Assembly: GCA_012522755.1 (NCBI GenBank)
Contig: JAAYJV010000145.1
Location: 1 to 48,301, forward strand
DNA length: 48,301 nt
Source: Candidatus Hydrogenedens sp.
GTDB taxonomy: Bacteria; Hydrogenedentota; Hydrogenedentia; Hydrogenedentales; CAITNO01
Direction: 5' to 3'
Part shown: positions 8,097 through 15,417 of the stretch, piece by piece
Layout: each line of letters opens with the position of its first letter
How positions within the stretch are numbered: the first letter of the stretch is position 1
Notes under the pieces: model-generated
What the model was told of the DNA's origin: nothing
Database searches by the model: none
What the model saw: the letters and a program-made list of their open reading frames with translations, nothing else
Made by a program: the position numbers and the translations under genes

Positions 8097-8864
8097 ATGG
8101 AAAACATGGAAGCACTCGCAAGAATCCCCAGCAAAACTTTATCCAGCCACATGGCCAGCGTACTGAGCAGACGCATTATTGACGGTGTGTACAAAGAAGG
8201 AGAAAAATTGCCGACGGAACGGCAACTCTCTGAAGAATTCGGTGTGAACCGTCATGCCATCCGCGAGGCAATCAAGCGTATAGAAGCATTGGGTCTGGTA
8301 CAGATCAGACACGGATCCGGAATTTATGCGCAGAAATTGAATATGACGGCCGGCATAGAAATCTTCAACACACTGCTCACAGACAATGAAGGAAACCTGA
8401 ACGTTGATTTTCTGAAGGATGTACTGGAATTCCGACGTCATTACCTGATGAACCTGATCTTGTTGTCTCTGCGCAGGCGCAAGCCCCGCGAGCTGGGCAA
8501 AATCTGCCGGATCATTGATAACATCCTCTTTGACCGCTCCAAGCGGGGTGTCCAGGATGAAAGTGCGGATAATTACAGCCTTTTCCAGGCCATCGTTCTG
8601 GCAACCCATAATCATGTGTACTATCTCATGTATATCACCGTGAGCCAGGTTATGCAGCGTCTGCCCATTATCCTGGATGTGACTTTTCCCCCCTTCTCTT
8701 TTTCAGAAGAAGATCTCAAGAAAATGCGTCATGCCTTTGAATTTTCCAATGAAAAAGAAGCTCTCGAAGTGTTGGAATCTTATCTTTGCTTTATGGAGAA
8801 TCTGCTCAAGCCTTACATCGAAGAAGCAGAAGCCGCCGAAAAGGACAAAGAGGAGGAGAAATGA
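8097..8864 (+). CDS. GntR/FadR-family transcriptional regulator
   Basis: A 255-residue regulator. Residues about 10-80 form the winged helix, with 'EKLPTERQLSEEFGVNRHAIREAIKRIEALGLV' features and the 'RHGSGIYA' wing. The all-helical remainder resembles the FadR ligand domain, which in this branch commonly senses a sugar acid or carboxylate. Placed third after the mannonate-type SDR and HAD genes, it is probably their local repressor; GGTATACC at about 5909 is a candidate operator. The start could be the first ATG or Met4 (8106), neither with a strong ribosome site. A perfect 18-bp hairpin sits just after the stop codon. Confidence 0.88.
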   Translation: MENMEALARIPSKTLSSHMASVLSRRIIDGVYKEGEKLPTERQLSEEFGVNRHAIREAIKRIEALGLVQIRHGSGIYAQKLNMTAGIEIFNTLLTDNEGNLNVDFLKDVLEFRRHYLMNLILLSLRRRKPRELGKICRIIDNILFDRSKRGVQDESADNYSLFQAIVLATHNHVYYLMYITVSQVMQRLPIILDVTFPPFSFSEEDLKKMRHAFEFSNEKEALEVLESYLCFMENLLKPYIEEAEAAEKDKEEEK

Positions 8865-8866
8865 TC

Positions 8867-8884
8867 ATCGCCTCATGAGGCGAT
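8867..8884 (+). terminator. Hairpin after the FadR-type gene
   Basis: ATCGCCTCATGAGGCGAT is a perfect 18-bp palindrome beginning two bases after the stop codon, followed by a short T-rich stretch (ATCCTTT). Probably a weak intrinsic terminator or a stabilising 3' hairpin closing the uronate cassette. Confidence 0.55.
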
Positions 8885-9045
8885 ATCCTTTCGACTTGCT
8901 TTTCCATCAGCAGCCGGGAGGAAACGGCATTGCTCTGTCTGGAATTATGCGAGTCCAGGATCATGCCGGGTTGCTGTAAAGGGCACTGTGCAGGTATCAT
9001 GTGCACAATAATCCATTCATTTTTTGAGCTATCCGGGAGAATACT

Positions 9046-10014
9046 ATGCGTGTACTGGTCACCGGCGGTGCCGGCTTTATCGGCTCTCACCTCTGCGAAA
9101 CGCTGATCAACAAAGGCCACCAGGTCTTTGTTCTGGATGATCTCAGCACAGGCCGTTTTGAAAATATCGAACATCTCACCGACATCACTTGTGTCATTGA
9201 TTCCACCCTGAATCAGGAAGTGGTGCGCGACCTGGTGAAAGAGGTGGATGTGGTATACCACCTCGCCGCCACGGTGGGGGTGCAGCTGGTGGTCAATCAG
9301 CCCATTCGTACCATCATCAACAATATCCGTGGCACGGAAACAATTCTGGAAGAGACCTGCCGATACCGGAGGCGTCTTCTCATCACCTCCACGAGCGAAG
9401 TATATGGAAAAGGCGCCCGCGCCATCTTTCATGAAGATGACGACCGGGTCATCGGAGCCACTCACCTGCACCGCTGGTGTTATGCGGCCTCCAAAGAGAT
9501 TGATGAGTTTCTCGCTCTGGCCTATTGGCGGGAAAAAAGACATCCTGTAGTGCTGGTACGCCTCTTCAATACAGTGGGACCCCGTCAGACGGGCCGCTAT
9601 GGAATGGTAATCCCCACTTTTGCAAGACAGGCATTGCTGGGCGAAGATCTCACTGTCTACGGCGATGGAAAACAGACCCGCTGTTTTGCAGCCGTTCAGG
9701 ATGTGGTGCCCGCCATGGTGCAGCTTATGGAAACGGAATCCATTTGCGGCGAAGTCTTCAATATCGGCAACAATGAATCCGTGTCCATGGAAGACCTGGC
9801 GAAACGGATTATCACACGGACAAAAAGCTCCTCCACCATCCGTTATGTGCCCTATGATCAGGCCTATGGACCGGGATACGAAGATATGCGCCACCGCGAA
9901 CCCTGCCTCGACAAAATCAACAAGGCCATTGGCTATAAGCCGGCCATCTCTCTGGATGAAATTCTTGACGCTGTTATAGAAGATACGAGACAACGTTTGC
10001 GGCGGGATGTCTGA
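9046..10014 (+). CDS. NAD-dependent nucleotide-sugar epimerase/dehydratase
   Basis: A 322-residue extended SDR. 'GGAGFIGSHL' at residues 7-16 is the NAD-binding loop, 'DDLSTG' binds the adenine ribose, 'TSTSEVYGK' carries the catalytic Ser/Thr, and 'CYAASKEIDE' carries the Tyr and Lys. 'RLFNTVGPRQTGRYGMVIP' and 'VYGDGKQTRCFAAVQDVV' are typical of UDP-glucuronate decarboxylases and UDP-glucose/glucuronate 4-epimerases. It makes an activated sugar for surface polysaccharide. GGGAGA lies before the ATG. It is 180 bases from the uronate genes and probably separately expressed. The exact reaction is not decided by sequence. Confidence 0.88.
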   Translation: MRVLVTGGAGFIGSHLCETLINKGHQVFVLDDLSTGRFENIEHLTDITCVIDSTLNQEVVRDLVKEVDVVYHLAATVGVQLVVNQPIRTIINNIRGTETILEETCRYRRRLLITSTSEVYGKGARAIFHEDDDRVIGATHLHRWCYAASKEIDEFLALAYWREKRHPVVLVRLFNTVGPRQTGRYGMVIPTFARQALLGEDLTVYGDGKQTRCFAAVQDVVPAMVQLMETESICGEVFNIGNNESVSMEDLAKRIITRTKSSSTIRYVPYDQAYGPGYEDMRHREPCLDKINKAIGYKPAISLDEILDAVIEDTRQRLRRDV

Positions 10015-10154
10015 GGGACGTACAGCGCCGCATAAGTACAAGCAAATGAAGCTTTTCTTTTTAACCGCGAAAAGCGCAAAAGGACGCAAAAGGAATGCGG
10101 GGAAAAAGCTTATGTCTCCCCGGAGTCTCTTTTGTATCCCAAGACATGCCTACG

Positions 10155-10190
10155 CCCCTCCCACATCCGTCCGATCCGACCGATTCCCCA
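10155..10190 (+). repeat. GATCCG-type tract, copy a
   Basis: CCCTCCCACATCCGTCCGAT followed by iterated GATCCGACC units and GATTCCCCAGA. Related tracts lie at 11620-11675, 28818-28849 and 43186-43240, with an inverted one at 43538-43582. Confidence 0.6.
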
Positions 10191-10240
10191 GAGAAGATCA
10201 ATCCATGAAGTTTTTATAAATGCCTCACGACATATCCCCG

Positions 10241-10299
10241 CCGTCATTCCGGTTTTTTTGCGACCCGGCCCGCCTATCAGAGTATTCAGCCGCAACAAC
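10241..10299 (+). repeat. Truncated hairpin module, copy 1
   Basis: Shares CCGGTTTTTTTGCGACCCGG and the following GCCCGCCTATCA segment with the full modules at 11725-11800 and 43334-43402, but lacks the right inverted arm, which is replaced by another repeat fragment. Confidence 0.55.
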
Positions 10300-10369
10300 A
10301 CAAATTTCTTCAAAAAAACAATGGAAGTGCAAAGGCGCTAATAGGGAGGGATGGCGAAACAAGCCTGAA

Positions 10370-11281
10370 TTAAAAACCGCGACGGTTGTCAATCACAATA
10401 CCGCCATCTTCGCCATGACGTTGTTTTTTGCGTAACTGGGCCAGTGTCTCAAAGTATTCCTGAGGCGTGCGCTTGGATAAAATCGTGTTGCCTGTCAGGT
10501 AGATGATGAGATCCAGCATCACCTTCCCATCTTCTTTTGATGTCGGGGAGGAACCGTCGGTAATGGAGGCGATGTCTTTTTCAAGAAAAGACTTCCAGTA
10601 TTTTTGCAGATGCTCACCCATAGATGACGCTTTATCCGCTTCAATAAGGCTGAAAAAGTGACCATTACCGAAATGACCTGCATGAAAGATTTCGGGGGAA
10701 AGCTTTTTCCGGCAATGTTCCAGAATCTTCACAAAGTGGCGCAGCAATTTATCACGGGTGGCTTCGCCATGAGTCCGGGCAAAATGGGCCAGGCCTGTGA
10801 TCTCAATATAGAGCGTGGCAAATTTCTGCTTTAAGACAATGGCCTTTTGAATTTCCGCACGAATCTGCTTCTGACCGCTCAGACCCGTAACAGGATCCGT
10901 AACCTGAAGACTCCGTGCTTCCGCAAGATGCTGTGAAATCATGGTCATCAGCGATGTGCCGTTGAAAGGTTTGGGAAGAAAACCATCGATTCCCTGGGCC
11001 AGCGCATGGCGCACCTCATCTTCCTCACACATGGTGGACATGAGAATGATGGGGAGCATGCGCAGCTTTTCATGAACACGTATGCGACGGGCAATCTCAA
11101 AACCGCAGACATCGGGGAGCATCACTTCGGAAATGATCAGATCAGCCTCATGCTTTTCAGCCAGAGGAATGGCCTTGGCACCCTGATGGCTGAAAACACA
11201 CTGATGGCCACTGTTCTTCAGCTGGGTGCTGATAAACTGCCCGTATTGGTCATCGTGATCTATACAAAGTACTGTTGCCAA
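10370..11281 (-). CDS. Response-regulator-like protein with degenerate receiver and GGDEF domains
   Basis: A 303-residue receiver-GGDEF protein in which key residues are altered. In the receiver (1-120), the acidic pair region (Asp8, Asp10), the Ser82/Thr83 switch and Lys104 ('LPKPF') are present, but the phospho-acceptor position is Glu52 ('IISEVMLPD') rather than Asp. The second domain starts with the usual 'DPVTGL' (129-134), yet the catalytic GGDEF is 'GNGHF' (205-209). Diguanylate cyclase activity and normal phosphorylation are therefore unlikely. It may be a constitutively 'on' scaffold or nucleotide sensor. The start is TTG, with AGGAG about ten bases upstream. It has no kinase neighbour. 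Confidence 0.82.
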   Translation of the reverse strand: MATVLCIDHDDQYGQFISTQLKNSGHQCVFSHQGAKAIPLAEKHEADLIISEVMLPDVCGFEIARRIRVHEKLRMLPIILMSTMCEEDEVRHALAQGIDGFLPKPFNGTSLMTMISQHLAEARSLQVTDPVTGLSGQKQIRAEIQKAIVLKQKFATLYIEITGLAHFARTHGEATRDKLLRHFVKILEHCRKKLSPEIFHAGHFGNGHFFSLIEADKASSMGEHLQKYWKSFLEKDIASITDGSSPTSKEDGKVMLDLIIYLTGNTILSKRTPQEYFETLAQLRKKQRHGEDGGIVIDNRRGF

Positions 11282-11619
11282 GCCGAACGCACTCCTATAC
11301 GGGGATACCAGCCCGCTGAGTCTTGGTTATTTCTCCGGAAAAGGGAGAAGGCCCGATTGGTAAAAATCAGGATTGCCACACAAAAACCTCGACTATAGGA
11401 ATTATACCATATTTTTTCCCTGTTGCAGAAAAGCCCGATGAAAGAGTCAAAAATAGAGCGCAGTTCAGACGCAGCCAAATTATCCTTTCTCTTTTAACCA
11501 GGTCAATCACGGAACACACGGAAAAAGTACAATGGGCATAAAAAGACCTATAGTCTTGACTCGTCCCCTCTGTCCACTTGGTCCACTGACCCCGCAACAA
11601 TGCCCGGAACAGACCCCCG

Positions 11620-11675
11620 CCTCCCCCACATCCGTCCGATCCGACTGATCTGACTGATCCGACCGATTCCCCAGA
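11620..11675 (+). repeat. GATCCG-type tract, copy b
   Basis: CCTCCCCCACATCCGTCCGA followed by alternating GATCCGAC, GATCTGAC and GATCCGACC units and the GATTCCCCAGACAC ending shared with the copy at 43186. The CTCCAAGTCTCTTA word follows in both. Confidence 0.65.
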
Positions 11676-11724
11676 CACCCTGATCCCTCCAAGTCTCTTA
11701 TATCTCCTGACTCCGACCTCCACT

Positions 11725-11800
11725 GTCATCCCTGTTTTTTTGCGACCCGGCCCGCCCATCAAAGCATTCAACCACAAGAACGCGAAAAAAGACGGTCATC
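11725..11800 (+). repeat. Hairpin module, copy 2
   Basis: TGTTTTTTTGCGACCCGGCC at the left and CGCGAAAAAAGAC at the right are inverted arms around a conserved GCCCGCCCATCAAAGCATTC interior. It matches 43334-43402 closely and follows a GATCCG tract in the same order. Confidence 0.65.
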
Positions 11801-11904
11801 CAGATTGGGAAGACACCGAAAAACATGACCGATCTCTTCAGTATTGTGTGTCGCCGTTGCGTTATTCTATCTTCTCGACACACATAAAGCCGTCTGGTAC
11901 TTAT

Positions 11905-12367
11905 CTGGGAACGCCAATTTCCACATAGGCAGGATACCCGGGAAAAGACCGTGGTTTATGTATGCATTTGACGGGATAAAAAAGACTTTTCATCCTTGTC
12001 CCAATGAGCTTTTCTTGGACAGGCTCGTTCCATGTGCTGACACCTGTTTCTATGTGCTGAGCACCCGAAAAAGCTTGTCTTTATGGTATTGTATAGCTGT
12101 AGAACCGTCTAACACGGGCCTTCGTAATTTGGACAGGCCAATGCAACGATCAGTTAGCCTGATCCTGGGAACCGGAAAAATGAAGACAAAATCTGCCCAA
12201 AATACCAATGAATTCAACTGTGTGGATTCGATGGTGTCCTTAATTTGGACACCAGTGAAGACTTTTATTTAATTCGTGACCGACAAAAGGCCTGTTGCCG
12301 AATCATTGTGTACAAAATCTCAATGTCTTAACTCGCTGTCTGCCAATGTGGAAATTGGCGTTCCCGG
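11905..12367 (+). repeat. 204-bp-type inverted-repeat element, copy 2, enlarged by insertion
   Basis: Both 27-bp terminal inverted repeats are present (left CTGGGAACGCCAATTTCCAC, right end at 12367). The outer parts of the interior match the two 204-bp copies, but this copy is 463 bp: about 259 extra bases lie between GACGGGATAAAAAAGACTTT and GAAGACTTTTATTTAATTCG. The repeated AGACTTTT at both sides of the extra DNA may be a junction duplication. Confidence 0.7.
11993..12252. repeat. Insertion inside the copy-2 element
   Basis: About 260 bases absent from the other two copies. It has no convincing open frame. Near its right edge GGTGTCC and GGACACC form a 7-bp inverted repeat around TTAATTT, and GTGCTGACACCTG and GTGCTGAGCACCC are internally similar. 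It may be a second, nested non-coding element. Boundaries are approximate. Confidence 0.45.
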
Positions 12368-12560
12368 GAGTGAATCTCAACGGCTTTCAGGGTTTCCCAA
12401 GTCATTGTTTGGTCGTGATTGTCGGAAGACAGTTTGCCGAATCGAGGAACTCACAATATCTTGAGAGTATGTGACTTGCAGAGTCAACAGCACAAACTTC
12501 TTCGGAACAATAATGGAAGTTGATGGGTAGTAACGCATAGGGACACAGTGTCTCTTCTTT
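12368..12560 (+). repeat. Downstream module of the dispersed repeat, copy 1
   Basis: Directly follows the copy-2 element and matches 48054-48235: CTCAACGGCTTTCAGGGTTT, TCGTGATTGTCGGAAGACA, CACAATATCTTGA and the CTTCTTCG..AATAATGGAAG words occur in the same order and spacing. Not coding. Confidence 0.65.
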
Positions 12561-12755
12561 TTGTCTGCTAAAAATTGCGTTTCGTTCTTGAACTCACGCA
12601 ATCTCTTGTATTTTTTTTCAAGGTATAGTATAGTAAAGACACGAAAACAGTCGAACATTTTGTTGATATTCAATCACAGGTATGGATGCTGACCCTCGCC
12701 GGGCAGTTCATCCATGCTTTATTTTTGGCCTTAAATATTTCATTGAGGATCGATC

Positions 12756-14132
12756 ATGAAAAAGAAACTCCTGATTGCAGCCATCATTCTGGGTGCTTGT
12801 GGTGCTGTAGCCTTTCCCCTTTTGAATCTTGTTATTCCTCTTCCTGACAGCCGTCTGGCAAGCCTTCAGGTGGATGATCCTGTTACAGCCGCAGCACTTC
12901 AGGTATTGGAAGCGAAGTGCGTGCACTGCCATACAAGCGAAATCCAACTTCCCTGGTATGGTGTCCTTCCCGTGGCAAAACAAATTCTGGAATATGATAT
13001 GTATACGGGTCTGAAACACAGCGATTTCATGCGCGTATTTTTCCCGGAAGAAGAGCAGCCTGTGGATCAGGTGACTCTGGCGAAAATCGAATATACCACT
13101 GAAAATCGCTCCATGCCTCCGGCCGCCTATCTGCTCATGCACTGGAACCACCGTATGAGTGCCGATGACGATGCCGCTCTTCTGGCCTGGATTGAGCAGG
13201 AACGCAAAGAACACCACGTCCTCCCCGGCATTAATCCCGATACAATGTTCAAAGGCATGCAGCCCCTGCCCGAGTCTGTGGAAACGGACCCGGTTAAAGT
13301 GACCCTGGGGCAAAAGCTTTTCCATGATGTGCGCCTCTCAAAGAATGATACTGTTTCCTGTGCTACCTGCCATGACCTGGGAAAAGGTGGTACAGATCAA
13401 CTGAAATTTTCCAAAGGTGTCGGTAACGCCGTGGGTACCATCAACTCTCCCACGGTCTTCAATTCCGTATTCCAGTTCGCCCAGTTCTGGGATGGTCGTG
13501 CCGTGGATCTGGCCGATCAGGCTGATGGTCCTGTGAACGACCCGGCGGAAATGGCTTCCAACTGGAAACAGATCATCGAAAAGCTTGATGAAGATGATGC
13601 TTTCCAGGAGGAATTTCTCGCTGCATATCCTGAAGGGTACAGCAAAGAAACTTTCACCAATGCCATTGCTGAATATGAAAAGACACTGCTTACTCCGGCC
13701 CCCTGGGATGATTTCCTCAAGGGCGACGAATCCGCATTGAGCGATGTACAGAAGGCCGGTTTCCAGCATTTTCAGGATCTGGGTTGCTATACCTGCCATA
13801 CAGGCGTTCTCCTGGGTGGCTGTTCCTATGAGTTGATGGGCCTGCGCCGCGATTATTATCGTGACCGCGGCAATGTTGTGGAGGCGGATTATGGTCGTTT
13901 CAATGAAACAAAAGACGAATACGACCGCTTCCGTTTGAAAACACCGACGCTCCGTAATATTGCCCTCACCTTCCCCTATTTCCATGATGGCACTGTGGAG
14001 ACTCTGGAAGAAGCGGTGGACTCCATGGTGAAATACCAGGTAGGGAAAAAAGCCCAGGCATCGCAGACGGCGGAAATTGTGGAGTTCCTCAATTCCCTCA
14101 CAGGTTCTTTCCAAGGAGTACCGCTTCAATAA
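12756..14132 (+). CDS. Trihaem cytochrome c peroxidase with N-terminal haem-binding domain
   Basis: A 458-residue periplasmic protein with an N-terminal membrane/signal segment (residues 3-28). Three CXXCH sites are visible: C55-H59 in an N-terminal haem-binding domain ('CHTSEIQLPWYG'), C202-H206 ('CATCHDLGKGG') and C344-H348 ('CYTCHTG'). The latter two belong to a MauG/CcpA-like dihaem domain, supported by 'LFHDVRLS', 'FNSVFQFAQFWDGRA', 'TPTLRN' and 'PYFHDGTVETLEEAV'. It should reduce hydrogen peroxide with electrons from periplasmic cytochromes. GAGGAT precedes the ATG. The N-terminal third haem distinguishes it from standard two-haem enzymes. The LacI-type gene follows by 88 bases. Confidence 0.93.
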   Translation: MKKKLLIAAIILGACGAVAFPLLNLVIPLPDSRLASLQVDDPVTAAALQVLEAKCVHCHTSEIQLPWYGVLPVAKQILEYDMYTGLKHSDFMRVFFPEEEQPVDQVTLAKIEYTTENRSMPPAAYLLMHWNHRMSADDDAALLAWIEQERKEHHVLPGINPDTMFKGMQPLPESVETDPVKVTLGQKLFHDVRLSKNDTVSCATCHDLGKGGTDQLKFSKGVGNAVGTINSPTVFNSVFQFAQFWDGRAVDLADQADGPVNDPAEMASNWKQIIEKLDEDDAFQEEFLAAYPEGYSKETFTNAIAEYEKTLLTPAPWDDFLKGDESALSDVQKAGFQHFQDLGCYTCHTGVLLGGCSYELMGLRRDYYRDRGNVVEADYGRFNETKDEYDRFRLKTPTLRNIALTFPYFHDGTVETLEEAVDSMVKYQVGKKAQASQTAEIVEFLNSLTGSFQGVPLQ

Positions 14133-14171
14133 TTTCACTTTTGTGCTGTAGTGATATAATGGATCTTCAGT

Positions 14172-14196
14172 AAGATGTTCGCAGCATCTTCATTTT
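14172..14196 (+). terminator. Weak hairpin between peroxidase and LacI-type gene
   Basis: AAGATG and CATCTT form inverted arms around TTCGCAG, followed by CATTTTTAT. It could be a weak intrinsic terminator for the peroxidase gene or an operator for the LacI-type regulator that starts about 30 bases later. Confidence 0.4.
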
Positions 14197-14220
14197 TATA
14201 GAGACCTTTTCGGCCATCTT

Positions 14221-15372
14221 GTGAAATTGTCTGCTGTCACTTTTTTCGAAAGAGCCATTTTGAAACAACGATGCACCATTTATGACATTGCCCGGAAATC
14301 CGGCGTTTCCACAAAAACGGTCAGCAAAGTGATCAATAACAAGCCTGGCGTAAAGGAATCAACCCGTCAGAAAGTGTGGGAAATTATCCGCGAGACGGGT
14401 TATTACCCTCATCATGGTGCACGGAGCCTGCGCGGCCGTGTGCGCAATTGTGTGGGTGTGACGCTGGCCCCCACGCTTCATCAGGTACCGCTCAATGAGG
14501 ATTTTCTGCTCTGGCTCTTTGCCAAGCTCTCGGAAGTCTTTTCCTCTCGAGGTGCCTATATCACCTTTGATCTGGCGCCCCGCTCCACCGCTACCCTGGG
14601 AAATGATTATGGCCGAGGTGTCTGGGAACAGGTCTATGACTCCTGTCTGGTCGTAGGCCCTCTTCCCAGTGATGACACGGTCATAAAACGGATCCACGCC
14701 TCCGGCATTCCTTATCTGGCTTTGGGACAGACAGCCGCTTTCCCGGAATGCAGCTGCGCCTCCGTCGATTTCTTTCTGGGCGCACTGGAAAGCACCCGTT
14801 TTCTTCTGAATCGCGGGCACAGCCGCATCGCATTGCTCACGGCTTTTGAAGGCTACCAGGCCGGGGCAGACCGTATCCGGGGCTACAAACAGGCTCTGGA
14901 GGAAAGCGGGATCCCCTTTGATCCCGAGCTGGTGGTTTACACGGATCCCACATCGAAGACCCGGGAGGAAACGGTGACAAAGTTGATGCAACAGCCCGGG
15001 GTTACAGCTCTGGTGGAATCCAGTGTGGCCGAAGATGCCGGGCTTCTGCGTTCAGCAGCCAAAAAGAGCGGTCATGTTCTGGGCGATTCTCTGGAATGCC
15101 TGGTCTGGACATACAGCAAGGAAGTGGCTGTGTTGCCCGAGGCTGTGGCCCATATGTGGTTGCCTGTATTGGATTGTTCTGTTGAGGGGATTCATCAGCT
15201 GGCTGAGTGGATGGATGGCACCCGGGAGGGGCCCATTCATGTTGTCCATGATCCCGTCTTGAGCGATGCGCCCCGCACGGGCTCACTGCCCAAACCGACC
15301 CGTGTTGCCGAGCTGTTGAGCCATGCCGTATTGAGAGAAGAATCCAAAGACTCAAAGAACACAGGAGTTTGA
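14221..15372 (+). CDS. LacI-family transcriptional regulator
   Basis: A 383-residue regulator. The DNA-binding helix-turn-helix and hinge are clear: 'TIYDIARKSGVSTKTVSKVINNKPGV' followed by 'YYPHHGARSLRGR'. The remainder is a periplasmic-binding-protein-like effector domain ('FLLNRGHSRIALLT', 'RIRGYKQALEESGI'), which senses a sugar or related ligand. The listed GTG start leaves an unusual 17-residue lead before the helix; TTG at 14260 would place 'TIYDIA' at the customary position, and AAAGAG lies before it, so that start is also credible. Target genes are unknown; no sugar operon adjoins it on this strand. Confidence 0.9.
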   Translation: MKLSAVTFFERAILKQRCTIYDIARKSGVSTKTVSKVINNKPGVKESTRQKVWEIIRETGYYPHHGARSLRGRVRNCVGVTLAPTLHQVPLNEDFLLWLFAKLSEVFSSRGAYITFDLAPRSTATLGNDYGRGVWEQVYDSCLVVGPLPSDDTVIKRIHASGIPYLALGQTAAFPECSCASVDFFLGALESTRFLLNRGHSRIALLTAFEGYQAGADRIRGYKQALEESGIPFDPELVVYTDPTSKTREETVTKLMQQPGVTALVESSVAEDAGLLRSAAKKSGHVLGDSLECLVWTYSKEVAVLPEAVAHMWLPVLDCSVEGIHQLAEWMDGTREGPIHVVHDPVLSDAPRTGSLPKPTRVAELLSHAVLREESKDSKNTGV

Positions 15373-15417
15373 GTCCTTATTTCGACACATGTCTTTACGG
15401 CCTGAGGGGCTGATCTC

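Larger units (their letters stand above)
10015..10369. other. Intergenic region with repeat fragments
   Basis: No gene is supported. The region holds a GATCCG-type tract (10155-10190) and a truncated copy of the GCGACCCGGCCCGCC module (10241-10299), which runs directly into a version of the CTTCTTCGAAAAAATAATGG word seen near 12500, 43060 and 48190. It is a mosaic of fragments of the dispersed repeats. Confidence 0.6.
11282..12755. other. Repeat-rich intergenic region
   Basis: Almost 1.5 kb with no supportable gene; short open frames here are not conserved in phase between the repeat copies. It contains, in order, a fragment like the CCGCAACCAAAT/ACCAC word (about 11465-11530), a GATCCG tract, a hairpin module, an enlarged copy of the 204-bp element, and that element's downstream module. 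The last 150 bases lead into the cytochrome c peroxidase gene. Confidence 0.65.

Noticed and set aside
8861-8878. ATG after GAGGAGGAG overlapping the FadR-type stop codon
   Set aside because: It opens only five codons inside a terminator-like hairpin; the purine run is explained by the Glu/Glu-rich C-terminus of the regulator.
11844-12272. 142-codon plus-strand frame across the enlarged repeat element
   Set aside because: The frame begins outside the element and crosses its insertion; the other copies of the element do not keep it open in phase.
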